Assembly (NCBI RefSeq): GCF_015355785.1
Contig: NZ_JADKYW010000005.1
Span: forward strand, 869,272-933,271
DNA from: Arthrobacter gandavensis
GTDB lineage: Bacteria; Actinomycetota; Actinomycetes; Actinomycetales; Micrococcaceae
DNA: 64,000 nt
Direction of reading: 5' to 3'
The notes under the pieces are model-generated. The model was not told the DNA's origin and made no database searches. It saw only the letters and a program-made list of their open reading frames with translations. How positions within the stretch are numbered: the stretch's first letter is position 1; the number at the start of each line of letters is the position of its first letter. A program made the translations under genes and the position numbers. Positions 18,147 through 26,543 of this stretch are shown here, piece by piece.

Positions 18147-18207
18147 ATCTGGTTTCATAGCTTTACACGGCGCTTCGGCGCTTCCAGCTGAAGTGAAAGG
18201 ATCCACC

Positions 18208-19269
18208 GTGCGAGCCAGCACTGCACTCTCCCCAGCCGCCGAGGACCAGGCGCTCTCCGGCACCGCGATCAGCCTCTCCTCCGTGACCAAGAGCTTTGGT
18301 GAGTTCACCGCCGTCAGGGACCTGGACCTGGACATCCGCTCCGGGGAATTCTTTTCCCTGCTGGGCCCCTCCGGGTCCGGCAAGACCACCGTGCTGCGCA
18401 TGGTCGCCGGCTTCGAGCCTGTCACCAGCGGCACCATCAGCCTGCACGGCACCGATGTCACCGGGAAGGCACCGTTCGAACGGAACGTGAACACGGTCTT
18501 CCAGGACTACGCTCTCTTCCCCCACCTGACCGTGGCGCAGAACGTGGGCTACGGCCTGAAACTCCGCAAGACGCCGAAGGCCGAACGCGAGCGCCGGGTG
18601 GCCGAGGCTCTTGAAATGGTGCGCCTGCCGCAGGTGGCCGGACGGCTGCCCTCCCAGCTCTCCGGTGGCCAGCGCCAGCGCATCGCCCTGGCCCGCGCAC
18701 TGATCCTGCGCCCGCAGGTCCTGCTGCTGGACGAACCGCTCGGCGCACTGGACAAGCAGCTGCGGGAACAAATGCAGATTGAGCTGAAGCAGATCCAGCG
18801 AGAAGTCGGCATCACCTTCATCTTCGTCACCCATGACCAGGAGGAGGCGCTGACGCTCTCGGACCGGGTTGCCGTCTTCAACAACGGCAACGTCGAGCAG
18901 GTAGGAACCCCGGAAGACCTCTACGAGCGCCCCGCCACCCGCTTCGTGGCTACCTTCCTCGGAAGCACCAACCTCGTGGAAGGAGAACTGGCCCGGCGGC
19001 TGACCGGCGCAGACGGGCTGGTCAGCATCCGCCCCGAGCGCATCCACCTGGCCGCGCCCGGAACCCCGGCGCCCGAGGGGTTCTCCGCCGTTCCCGCCAC
19101 CATCGAGGAAATCGTCTACACCGGACCCACCACCCGCTACGTCGCGTCCACGCCTACCGGGGACCGGCTCATTGTCCAGGAGCAGAACGACTCCCGGGCC
19201 ACCGCCGCCTCTCGCGGAGACGCCGTCGAGCTCCAGTGGCCCGCGCGCTTCAACTTCCACGTCTCCTGA
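18208..19269 (+). CDS. potA: ABC transporter ATP-binding protein, spermidine/putrescine type
   Basis: ATPase of a polyamine-type importer, 353 residues. It shows Walker A GPSGSGKTT, the Q-loop in FQDYALFPHLTV, signature LSGGQRQR, Walker B LLLDEPLGALD and the switch His in FVTHDQEEAL; a TOBE domain follows at about 270-350. NVNTVFQDYALFPH is the wording of the PotA branch. The GTG at 18208 has AAAGGA 7 bp upstream, which decides against the in-frame GTG 15 bp earlier. First gene of a four-gene operon with a solute-binding lipoprotein and two permeases. Confidence 0.92.
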   Translation: MRASTALSPAAEDQALSGTAISLSSVTKSFGEFTAVRDLDLDIRSGEFFSLLGPSGSGKTTVLRMVAGFEPVTSGTISLHGTDVTGKAPFERNVNTVFQDYALFPHLTVAQNVGYGLKLRKTPKAERERRVAEALEMVRLPQVAGRLPSQLSGGQRQRIALARALILRPQVLLLDEPLGALDKQLREQMQIELKQIQREVGITFIFVTHDQEEALTLSDRVAVFNNGNVEQVGTPEDLYERPATRFVATFLGSTNLVEGELARRLTGADGLVSIRPERIHLAAPGTPAPEGFSAVPATIEEIVYTGPTTRYVASTPTGDRLIVQEQNDSRATAASRGDAVELQWPARFNFHVS

Positions 19270-19342
19270 CACTTTTCTCCTCCCGGCCGGCGCTCCGCCG
19301 GCCCAGTTCCACCCGCACCGCACCCACTATGAAAGGTTCACC

Positions 19343-20545
19343 ATGAAGATTCCCAAGGCCCTGCCGCTGGCAGCGCTCGCCTCGCTCTCGCTGGTCCTGG
19401 CCGGCTGCGGCGGGGATGCCTCTACCTCAGGCTCCGGCACCACCGGTATCCAGGTCCCGGACCTGCCCATGGCATCGGAAGTCGGCGAAAGCGAAGGCCA
19501 GGTCAACATCATTGCCTGGGCCGGCTTCGTGGAAGACGGCTCCACCAACCCCGACGCCGACTGGGTCAGCGCCTTCGAAGAAGAGACCAAATGCCAGGTG
19601 AACCGCAAGGTCGGCGCCACCTCGGACGAAATGGTCCAGCTGATGCGCAGCGGCGAGTACGACCTGGTGTCCGCCTCCGGCGATGCATCACTGCGCCTGA
19701 TCGCCGGCGGCGACGTGGCTCCGATCAACACCGAGCTGATCCCCAACTTCGGCAACATCGTCGACGGGCTCAAGGGCCAGGTTTACGACACCCTCAACGG
19801 CAAGAGCTACGGCGTTCCGATTGGCCGCGGCGCCAACGTCCTGATGTACAACACGGACCACGTTGCCGAGGCCCCGGATTCCTGGGCTCCGGTGTGGGAA
19901 GAGGACACCGAGTACGCCGGCAAGACCATGGCCTACGACTCCCCGATCTACATCGCCGACGCCGCCGTGTACCTGATGGCCACCCAGCCGGACCTGGGCA
20001 TTACCAACCCCTACGCGCTGGACGCGGACCAGCTGGCCGCCGCCGTCGAACTCCTGAAGACCCAGAACGGCCTGGTGGGCGAATACTGGAACGACGCACT
20101 GAAGGCCGTCAGCTCCATCTCTTCCGGCACCGCCCACATGGGCACCGGCTGGCAGGTCATCGTGAACCTGGCCCAGGGCGACGGCGGCAAGGTGGAATCC
20201 GTGCTGCCCAGGGAAGGTGCCACCGGCTGGTCCGACACCTGGATGATCGCCGCTGAGGCGAAGAACCCGAACTGCGCCTACAAGTGGATGGACTACGCCT
20301 CATCGGCCGAGGTCAACGCCCAGATTTCGCAGAACTTCGGCATGGCTCCGGCCAACGCCCTGGCCTGTGAAGGTTCCGAAGCCAACGCCGCCCACTGCGA
20401 GACCTTCCACGCCACGGACGAGGACTACTACAAGCAGGTCTGGATGTGGACCACTCCGGTTGAGCAGTGCGTCGACGGCCGCACGGACGTGACCTGCACC
20501 AACTACCAGGAATGGACCAAGGCCTGGACTGAGGTCAAGGGCTAG
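19343..20545 (+). CDS. potD: extracellular solute-binding lipoprotein, polyamine type
   Basis: Substrate-binding component of the importer, 400 residues, anchored to the outer face of the membrane. The signal peptide ends in the lipobox LAGC (MKIPKALPLAALASLSLVLAGC is 22 residues in all; Cys22 is lipidated). The mature protein has VNIIAWAGFVEDGSTNPDADWV, TSDEMVQLMRSGEYDLVSASG and GTGWQVIVNLAQG, as in the PotD/YdcS family (COG0687). Ligand residues cannot be told apart by eye, so putrescine, spermidine or a related amine are all possible. The ATG follows GAAAGG. A strong hairpin after its stop codon separates it from the permease genes. Confidence 0.9.
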   Translation: MKIPKALPLAALASLSLVLAGCGGDASTSGSGTTGIQVPDLPMASEVGESEGQVNIIAWAGFVEDGSTNPDADWVSAFEEETKCQVNRKVGATSDEMVQLMRSGEYDLVSASGDASLRLIAGGDVAPINTELIPNFGNIVDGLKGQVYDTLNGKSYGVPIGRGANVLMYNTDHVAEAPDSWAPVWEEDTEYAGKTMAYDSPIYIADAAVYLMATQPDLGITNPYALDADQLAAAVELLKTQNGLVGEYWNDALKAVSSISSGTAHMGTGWQVIVNLAQGDGGKVESVLPREGATGWSDTWMIAAEAKNPNCAYKWMDYASSAEVNAQISQNFGMAPANALACEGSEANAAHCETFHATDEDYYKQVWMWTTPVEQCVDGRTDVTCTNYQEWTKAWTEVKG

Positions 20546-20570
20546 TTCCAGCGGCCCGTCCCGCAAGACC

Positions 20571-20608
20571 ACCGGCGGGCGGCGGTTCGACGCCGCCCGC
20601 CCGCCGGT
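20571..20608 (+). terminator. GC-rich intercistronic hairpin between binding-protein and permease genes
   Basis: The left arm ACCGGCGGGCGGCG and right arm CGCCGCCCGCCCGCCGGT pair with a 4-nt bulge around a short loop. There is no T-run. Such hairpins after binding-protein genes commonly protect the upstream mRNA and reduce downstream permease synthesis. Confidence 0.6.
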
Positions 20609-20665
20609 TTCCACCCAGCCGCTCCGGCGGCTTGTCAGTTCACCGGCCCGGCCCAAGAGGAGAAT

Positions 20666-20681
20666 CGGCGGAATTCCGCCG
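20666..20681 (+). promoter_or_regulatory. 16-bp palindrome in the leader of the permease gene
   Basis: CGGCGGAATTCCGCCG is a perfect palindrome lying between an AGAGGAG ribosome-site sequence (20657-20662) and the ATG at 20691. If folded in RNA, it would bring the distant ribosome site near the start codon; as DNA it could be a regulator site. Confidence 0.4.
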
Positions 20682-20690
20682 GAAAGCGCC

Positions 20691-21605
20691 ATGGCAGTAA
20701 TTCACGAAACCCCGCCCGCGTCGGCACCGGCCCAGCCCCGGAACAGCCTGGGCGACCGCTTGTCCCGCATGCTCTACGCCCGGCCGAAGGCCCGTCTGAC
20801 CGGCCTGCTCCTGCTGCCGCTGGGCTGGCTCGGCGTGCTCTACATCGGATCCCTGATCCTGCTGTTCATCACCGCATTCTGGCGTACGGACAGCTTCACC
20901 TCGAAGGTTATTCCGGCGTTCACGCTGGAGAACTTCATTGAAATCATCACCGTCCCCGCCTACCAGCAGACCGCCCTGCGGACCATCGGCATCGCGCTGG
21001 CCGTCACCGTCCTGTGCGCCGCCCTGGCCCTGCCGCTGGGGCTCTACATGGCGAAGGTGGCGTCCCCAAGAATGCGCGCGGCCCTGGCAATCGGCATCAC
21101 TCTCCCGCTGTGGGCCGGCTACCTGGTGAAGGTCTTTTCCTGGCGCATCACCTTCTCCTCCGGCGGCCCGCTGGACTGGCTGCTGGCGCCGCTGGGCATG
21201 AACGGACCGGGCTACGGAACGGCTGCGCTGGTCGTGACGCTGGCGTACCTCTGGTTCCCCTACATGGCAGTGCCGGTCTACAACGCCTTCCGCCAGATCC
21301 CGGACAGCCTCTTCGACGCGTCCTCGGACCTGGGTGCAAAGCCCTGGTCCACGGTCTGGACCGTGGCGGTGCCGCTGCTGAAGCCGGCCTTCGTGGCCGG
21401 GTCCATCTTCACCTTCTCGCTGAGCCTGGGCGACTACATCGCGGCGCAGTTCGTCGGCGGCAAGACCCAGGTGATCGGCACCGTCATCGCCTCGAACATC
21501 AACCTCAACCCGCCGCTCGCCGCAGCCTTCGGCACCGTGCCGATTATCGTCGTCGTGCTTTACCTGTTCCTGGCCCGCAAGTCCGGCGCCCTGAAGCAAC
21601 TGTAG
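20691..21605 (+). CDS. potB: ABC transporter permease 1, polyamine type
   Basis: Inner-membrane permease with six hydrophobic helices, 304 residues. The EAA loop region reads AFRQIPDSLFDASSDLGAKPWSTVWTVAVPLL, which contacts the ATPase, and matches the PotB/PotH family. The N-terminal cytoplasmic part (about 40 residues) is Ala/Pro-rich. A GGAAAG stands close to the ATG, and a stronger AGGAG lies beyond a palindrome. The next permease begins 9 bp after its stop. It pairs with the second permease to form the channel. Confidence 0.92.
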   Translation: MAVIHETPPASAPAQPRNSLGDRLSRMLYARPKARLTGLLLLPLGWLGVLYIGSLILLFITAFWRTDSFTSKVIPAFTLENFIEIITVPAYQQTALRTIGIALAVTVLCAALALPLGLYMAKVASPRMRAALAIGITLPLWAGYLVKVFSWRITFSSGGPLDWLLAPLGMNGPGYGTAALVVTLAYLWFPYMAVPVYNAFRQIPDSLFDASSDLGAKPWSTVWTVAVPLLKPAFVAGSIFTFSLSLGDYIAAQFVGGKTQVIGTVIASNINLNPPLAAAFGTVPIIVVVLYLFLARKSGALKQL

Positions 21606-21614
21606 GAGAGACCC

Positions 21615-22418
21615 ATGAGGCTATCGGCTTCCGCCAAAATCACCCTCCGGGTCTTCGCCGGCCTGGTCATGGCTGCGATCTACCTGCCGCTGCTGCTGGT
21701 GATCGCCAATTCATTCAACGCCACCACCTCCGGTGCGTTCCCGATCCAGGAGTTCACCACCCGCTGGTGGGTTGCCGCCTGGCACAACGAAGGCGTCCGG
21801 GAAGCGCTGTGGACCTCGCTGAAGGTCGCGTCCGTTGCCACGGTGATCGCGCTGGTGCTGGGCAGCATGGTGGCGTTCGCGCTGTCCCGCTACGACTTCT
21901 TCGGCAAGAACACCATCAACCTGCTGGTAGTGCTGCCCATCGCCCTGCCCGGCATCGTCACCGGCGTCGCCCTCAACAACACGTTCAAGACCGTGCTGGA
22001 ACCGCTGGGCATTGGGCTGGGACTCTTCTCGGTGATCGTTGGCCACGCGACATTCTGCATCGTGATGGTGTTCAACAACGTCCAGGCCCGGCTGGGCCGG
22101 ATGAACCGCGGACTCGAGGAAGCGGCCATGGACATGGGCGCCAACGTGGTGAAGACGTTCTTCCATGTCACGTTCCCCGGCTTCCGTTCGGCGTTCGTTG
22201 CCGGCGGGCTGCTCGCCTTTGCGCTGAGCTTCGATGAAGTGGTGGTCACCACCTTCACCGCGCCGCCCGGCACCGAGACGCTGCCGATCTGGATCTTCAA
22301 CAACATGGCCCGGCCCAACCAGGCACCGGTGGTCAATGTCATCGCCGCCGTGCTGATCGTGGCGTCGATGATCCCGGTCTACTTGTCCCAGCGCCTCACC
22401 GGGGATGACAAGAAGTGA
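21615..22418 (+). CDS. potC: ABC transporter permease 2, polyamine type
   Basis: Second channel subunit, 267 residues and about six transmembrane helices, of the PotC/PotI family. The EAA loop RGLEEAAMDMGANVVKTFFHVTFPGFRSAFVAG is well conserved, as is the preceding LPGIVTGVALNNTF. AGGAGAG lies 5 bp before the ATG. It ends the operon; the TetR-like remnant on the other strand ends 3 bp beyond its stop codon. Confidence 0.93.
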   Translation: MRLSASAKITLRVFAGLVMAAIYLPLLLVIANSFNATTSGAFPIQEFTTRWWVAAWHNEGVREALWTSLKVASVATVIALVLGSMVAFALSRYDFFGKNTINLLVVLPIALPGIVTGVALNNTFKTVLEPLGIGLGLFSVIVGHATFCIVMVFNNVQARLGRMNRGLEEAAMDMGANVVKTFFHVTFPGFRSAFVAGGLLAFALSFDEVVVTTFTAPPGTETLPIWIFNNMARPNQAPVVNVIAAVLIVASMIPVYLSQRLTGDDKK

Positions 22419-22421
22419 CCG

Positions 22422-22883
22422 CTAGCGGGTGGCGGCGCACTGCGGGAGCAGCTCCGCCATCCGCTCGTCACTCAGCCGGGAGAGGGCCGTGAGCAGCCGG
22501 GTGATCCGCTCGCGCTCAGGCCTGGTGAACCGGCTGGAGTCCAGGATGTCGCTGACCCACAGCCCGTCCATGGCCAGGCGGACGATGACGCCGATGATTC
22601 CGGCCGGATCCCGCGGACCCAGGTTCGCCGCATCCAGGCGGCGGTTCAGGTACAGCAGGGATTCGGCCAGATTGGGCCGGCTGATGGCTGTTTGCAGCAG
22701 CGCAGCCTGGTCCATGGAGCTGTTGGCACGGACGTCGGAGAAGGCCTTGATGTAGGCACGCTCCTGGGCTCCCACCGGATCCGGATCCGCATCGGCCAGG
22801 TCTCCCAGCCGGTGCACCAGCTGCACGATCATGTCCTCGACGTCCTGCTCGATCTCGGTAATGGACGCTCCAGCGGCGAACAT
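22422..22883 (-). pseudogene. TetR-family ligand-binding domain without its DNA-binding domain (probable remnant)
   Basis: The 153 residues match the C-terminal effector half of a TetR regulator: the segments ALLQTAISRPNLAESLLYLNRRLD and VRLAMDGLWVSDILDSSRFTRPERERI have the usual helix pattern and the DGLW motif. The expected N-terminal helix-turn-helix (about 45-50 residues) is absent: the frame begins at about helix 5, and no HTH is encoded upstream, where only about 100 bp separate it from the divergent GNAT gene. A GAAAAGAGAG sequence precedes the ATG, so it could still be translated. Either a deleted regulator or a genuine stand-alone ligand-binding protein; a remnant is favoured. Confidence 0.6.
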
Positions 22884-22918
22884 TGCGCTCTCTTTTCTTT
22901 TTCCTAATGCTTGTGTCT

Positions 22919-22939
22919 TCCGGCAGGGAATCTGCCGGA
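22919..22939. promoter_or_regulatory. 8-bp inverted repeat between divergent genes
   Basis: TCCGGCAG (22919-22926) and CTGCCGGA (22932-22939) form a perfect inverted repeat with a 5-bp spacer upstream of both the TetR-like remnant and the GNAT gene. Its size suits a TetR-type operator, but it could also be a hairpin. Confidence 0.35.
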
Positions 22940-23015
22940 TGAACCGGCTAGTCTAGCCCCTTTCCGCGGGGATCTCAGCTTCTGTGAGCCAGGCATCAGG
23001 AGTATGGTTTTGGCC

Positions 23016-23588
23016 ATGCCGATCGAGGTGCGGGCCGCCACGGATTTCGCGGACACTGCGGCTGTGCTGGGGCCCCGGCGTGCCGATTCCACCGTGTGCT
23101 GGTGCCTGAGCTACCGGCTGGCTTCCTCCCGCCTGAACCAGGAACTGCGCGGCCCGGCCCGCGGGGAATACGTCCGGAACCTGGTGCGGCAGGAGCCGCC
23201 GCCCGGCGTCCTGGCCTACGACGACGGAGAGCCGGCCGGGTGGGCGGCGATCCATCCGCGCGCGGACACCTCGTTTGCCAGGAGCCGGAAGATTCCGCAC
23301 GTTGATGACCTGCCGGTGTGGTCCCTGTGGTGTGTGCGGGTCCGTCCCGGCCATCGCGGCAGGGGAATCTCGCATGCGCTGGTGGCGGGCGCCGTCGAGT
23401 TCGCCCGCGGGCACGGGGCACCCGCCGTCGAGGCTTATCCGGTGGATAACCAGGGCGCGAAAGTCGAACTGACCATGGCCTACGTTGGCACTCGCAGCGT
23501 TTTCGAAGCAGCCGGCTTCACGAAAGCTGCGGACACCGACTCCGTCCTTGGCGGTTTTCCGCGGGTACTGATGCGGCTGACACTCTAG
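23016..23588 (+). CDS. GNAT family N-acetyltransferase
   Basis: A 190-residue acetyltransferase. The acetyl-CoA-binding motif is VRVRPGHRGRGISHALVAGAVEFARGHG with the RGRG loop; the end FEAAGFTKAADTDSVLGGFPRVLMRLTL is typical of the family. The N-terminal VCWCLSYRLAS with paired Cys and Trp resembles the GNAT subgroup that includes YkkB-like proteins; the substrate is unknown. ATG 23016 is used because the CAGGAG upstream is too close to the ATG at 23004; that gives a rather long 13-bp spacing, so the start is uncertain by four codons. Confidence 0.85.
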   Translation: MPIEVRAATDFADTAAVLGPRRADSTVCWCLSYRLASSRLNQELRGPARGEYVRNLVRQEPPPGVLAYDDGEPAGWAAIHPRADTSFARSRKIPHVDDLPVWSLWCVRVRPGHRGRGISHALVAGAVEFARGHGAPAVEAYPVDNQGAKVELTMAYVGTRSVFEAAGFTKAADTDSVLGGFPRVLMRLTL

Positions 23589-23617
23589 CGGTGCAGGCTC
23601 CCGCGGACGGCAAAAGA

Positions 23618-23641
23618 CCCCGCCGCGGGGAACCGGCGGGG
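23618..23641. terminator. hairpin between convergent GNAT and MHS genes (first of two)
   Basis: CCCCGCCG (23618-23625) pairs with CGGCGGGG (23634-23641), flanked by AAAAGA on the left and CCTTGCC on the right. About 30 bp beyond the GNAT stop, it probably terminates the rightward message. Confidence 0.6.
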
Positions 23642-23654
23642 CCTTGCCTGGAAA

Positions 23655-23698
23655 GGCCGGCAGGAAGTCCATGGGGGAACGGATACTTCCTGCCGGCC
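23655..23698. terminator. 14-bp hairpin between convergent GNAT and MHS genes (second)
   Basis: GGCCGGCAGGAAGT (23655-23668) and ACTTCCTGCCGGCC (23685-23698) pair perfectly over a 16-nt loop, 36 bp from the MHS transporter stop. It probably ends the leftward transcript. Confidence 0.6.
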
Positions 23699-23733
23699 GG
23701 ATTTGGGTGCCGTCTCTCAGCCCGGCGGCGGGG

Positions 23734-25062
23734 TTAGTCCGCGGAAACGATCCGCTTGTCCTGCACACGCAGCCGCTCGCCGAGGAATCCGCCAACAGCG
23801 GTGACCAGGGCAATGATGACCAGGATGAGCGCTCCTCCCCAGGACTGGTTGCCGGAGAACCCGAGCATGGCAGTGGCTAGCAGGGGCATGAAGCCGCTGG
23901 TGGCGCCGGCGATGTTGTACCCGAGGGCAACACCGGAGTAGCGCAGTTTCGGCGGGAACAGTTCTGTCAGCAGCGCGCCGTTGACGGCGTAGGCCACGGC
24001 AATCAGAACGATGCCGAGCGTGATGGCCAGCGTGATCATCAGGGTGGACTTGGTGTCCACCATCGCGAAGATCGGGAAGGCCGCGGCGGCGGTGAGGATG
24101 CCGCCCCACATGGTGACCTTGCCCGGGCCGATCTTCTCGGCCAGCCGGCCCATCGCAATAGTGACGAAAATCTGGGCGACGGCCGCGATCAGCGTGGCGT
24201 TGACCATGACCTGCCGGTCCACGCCGAGGGTGTTGGAACCGTAGCTGACAATGAAGGTGGTGATCATGTAGAAGCCGCCCACGCCCAGCAGCGCAGCCAT
24301 CACGGCAACGGCCAGGCGGCCGCCGGCGTTGCGGAAGACGTCCAGGGCTGGAACCTTGGAGGTTTCCTCCTGTGCCAGGAGGTCCTTGAAGATGGGGGAT
24401 TCCTCAACCTTGATGCGGATCCACAGGGCGATGAGCAGCAGCGGGAAGGCCATCAGGAACGGGATGCGCCAGCCCCAGGCGTCGAAGGTCTCCGACGGGA
24501 AGAGGAGCACCAGGGAAAAGGCTGCGGAGGAGAGCAGCGTACCTACCGGCGAACCGACCTGGACCAGGGCGGCGAACCGGCCGCGCTTCTCCACCGGTGC
24601 GTGCTCGATGGCCATGGTGACGGCACCGCCCCATTCACCGCCGACGGCCAGGCCCTGGACCAGCCGCAGGACGGCCAGGAGGATCGGTGCTGCGAGGCCA
24701 ATGGAACCGAAGTCCGGCAGCAGGCCGATCAGCCCGGTGGCGATGCCGATCATGACGATGGTGGCCAGCAGTGCCGGCCGGCGGCCGAACTTGTCACCGA
24801 TGTAGCCGAAGAGGACGGCGCCGATGGGGCGGGCAGCGAAGCCGACGCCGAAAGTGGCGAAGGAGGCCAGCAGCGCCGCTGTGGGGTCCATGGTGGTGAA
24901 GAACAGGCGGTTGAAGACCAGCGCTGCCGCTGTGCCGAAGAGGTAGTAGTCGTACCATTCCAGAGCGGTTCCGACGAAGGAGGCGCGGGCAATGGTGCCC
25001 GCGTCCTTTCCGGAGATGGTCACGGGCGCGCCGCGTTCCCCTGATCGAGTGGTGTTAGTCAC
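23734..25062 (-). CDS. MFS transporter, metabolite:H+ symporter (MHS) family
   Basis: Proton-coupled importer with 12 transmembrane helices, 442 residues. The MHS group is recognised from ASFVGTALEWYDYYLFGTAAALVF at the first helix, the RPIGAVLFGYIGDKFGRRPAL loop between helices 2 and 3, and RLVQGLAVGGEWGGAV. The GTG at 25062 with AAAGG 10 bp before it is the chosen start; the longer frame upstream is not protein-like. MHS members take up small organic acids, osmolytes or shikimate-like compounds. Its position next to a PucR regulator and two amide hydrolases suggests uptake of the compound they break down. Confidence 0.92.
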   Translation of the reverse strand: MTNTTRSGERGAPVTISGKDAGTIARASFVGTALEWYDYYLFGTAAALVFNRLFFTTMDPTAALLASFATFGVGFAARPIGAVLFGYIGDKFGRRPALLATIVMIGIATGLIGLLPDFGSIGLAAPILLAVLRLVQGLAVGGEWGGAVTMAIEHAPVEKRGRFAALVQVGSPVGTLLSSAAFSLVLLFPSETFDAWGWRIPFLMAFPLLLIALWIRIKVEESPIFKDLLAQEETSKVPALDVFRNAGGRLAVAVMAALLGVGGFYMITTFIVSYGSNTLGVDRQVMVNATLIAAVAQIFVTIAMGRLAEKIGPGKVTMWGGILTAAAAFPIFAMVDTKSTLMITLAITLGIVLIAVAYAVNGALLTELFPPKLRYSGVALGYNIAGATSGFMPLLATAMLGFSGNQSWGGALILVIIALVTAVGGFLGERLRVQDKRIVSAD

Positions 25063-25207
25063 GAGTGATGTTGCCTTTCGAGCTGGCCGCGTCGCTGAAG
25101 TGGGGGGCATGCGGGCCGGAGTGGGAGGTATCTCACTGAGCGTAGTCAGGCGGCAATTGACCAAACAATGACAAATTTCACCCACCTTTTACGCGGAAAT
25201 TGGGCAT

Positions 25208-26389
25208 TTATACAGTGCGTGGGTATTCCGGGAGGGTGCTGAGGGCTATGAGCGCCCAGGCGGCTTCCCCCGGGACAGCCAGGTCCAGCCCAATGACCTG
25301 CTGCAGCGAATGCAGCCGGTTGACCACCGTGTTGCGGTGGCAGTAGAGCTCTTCGGCTGTTTCCTTGATTGAACCGGTGCGGGCGTAGCTTTCAGCCACC
25401 TGGAGCAGCCTGGCCCGCTCGTGGTCCGTGCACCTGCGCAGTGCCTCCTGGACGCCGGAGCAGAAACCCGGCAGCGTCTGTTCCAGCAGTTCGGCCGCGA
25501 TCCGCTGCCAGGCTTCCTGGACGGTCTGCAGGCCCGGACCGCCGCTCCGTGCCAGCACCAGGGCCGATGATGCGGCGGCAGGTACTGCCGCCAGTCCCGA
25601 AATGTCCGGCACGTAGCCTGCGGCGAATCCAGGCGGCTCCTGCTGCCAGGAGCCGGCACGGCGCTGCCGGAAGATGTACAGGACCCCCGCCCGTTCATAG
25701 GAATGCAGCCTCCGGTCATGGAGGAACGTGCGCTGCGCCTCGGCCACGGCCTCTCCGATCACGGCCAGGACCTCAAATGAATCCGCCGCCTTGACCCCGA
25801 GCCCCGCCGCAATATCCTCGAGGTCCTGCGGTGTTTTCGGTTCTCCGCCGAACAGCCGGGAGAGCAGGCGCTGGCGGTAGAGCTGCTTGTCCCGGGCCAG
25901 GAGCGCTTCTGCCTCCACGAAGGACTGCTGGATGCTCGACACGTAGCCTTCCACCACGTCCATCACCCGGTCCATGTTGGACACCAGGACGTTGACGCCG
26001 TCCCCGTGCGCGACTCGCTCCAGGCCCTTCCACAAGACGCGGAAATCATTCCGTACGGCTTCCAGGAAGGACTGCAGGGGCACACCCTGGGACGCGCGGC
26101 GGGTGGCTACCTCGCGCGGCAGGTTACGCAGGTCCGGCGGAAGCTCCAGCCCCGCCATCTGGTACAGGAACATGTCCATGGTGTCCACGGCCGTCTGGTA
26201 GACGTCCTCCACGGGTACCTGCGCATCGTCATAGGACACGGCTTCGAACCTGGAAAGGAAGTCGGTAACCAGCGAATCGCGCTGGGTCCACAGCCGCCGG
26301 ATCAGGTCTTCCCACTGGTGCCCGGCGGGAGCTTCGAGCGGGAAGGCCCGGGGCGAGGGAACCAGGGCCGGGAGGGGGATTTCGGTCAT
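25208..26389 (-). CDS. PucR/CdaR-type transcriptional regulator
   Basis: A 393-residue regulator with a variable N-terminal sensory half (RsbRD-like helical part at about 20-170), a central GGDEF-like linker and a C-terminal PucR helix-turn-helix at about 330-385: LLQVAESYARTGSIKETAEELYCHRNTVVNRLHSLQQVIG, the hallmark HTH_30. PucR proteins often govern purine, allantoin or other nitrogen-compound catabolism. It is divergent from the amidohydrolase/M20 genes and next to the MHS transporter, and probably controls both. A 9-bp inverted repeat in the gap is its likely site. Confidence 0.9.
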   Translation of the reverse strand: MTEIPLPALVPSPRAFPLEAPAGHQWEDLIRRLWTQRDSLVTDFLSRFEAVSYDDAQVPVEDVYQTAVDTMDMFLYQMAGLELPPDLRNLPREVATRRASQGVPLQSFLEAVRNDFRVLWKGLERVAHGDGVNVLVSNMDRVMDVVEGYVSSIQQSFVEAEALLARDKQLYRQRLLSRLFGGEPKTPQDLEDIAAGLGVKAADSFEVLAVIGEAVAEAQRTFLHDRRLHSYERAGVLYIFRQRRAGSWQQEPPGFAAGYVPDISGLAAVPAAASSALVLARSGGPGLQTVQEAWQRIAAELLEQTLPGFCSGVQEALRRCTDHERARLLQVAESYARTGSIKETAEELYCHRNTVVNRLHSLQQVIGLDLAVPGEAAWALIALSTLPEYPRTV

Positions 26390-26423
26390 CCTGCCACTTT
26401 ATGGATATGCATAATTTATCCGC

Positions 26424-26471
26424 CAACTATGGCGGCTTATGTCCATTGAGCGAGACATTTAGCCATAGTTG
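26424..26471. promoter_or_regulatory. 9-bp inverted repeat in the PucR/amidohydrolase gap
   Basis: CAACTATGG (26424-26432) and CCATAGTTG (26463-26471) are exact complements separated by 30 bp, about three helical turns, in the 154-bp AT-rich gap between divergent genes. They lie 70-120 bp before the amidohydrolase start. The spacing would allow two dimers or one looped complex of the adjacent PucR protein. Confidence 0.5.
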
Positions 26472-26543
26472 AATGGGAATAACACCCAGCAGGCTGTGCG
26501 TTTCCATGCGTCGCCGTGGGGACGGAACAACGGCTAGGAACCC

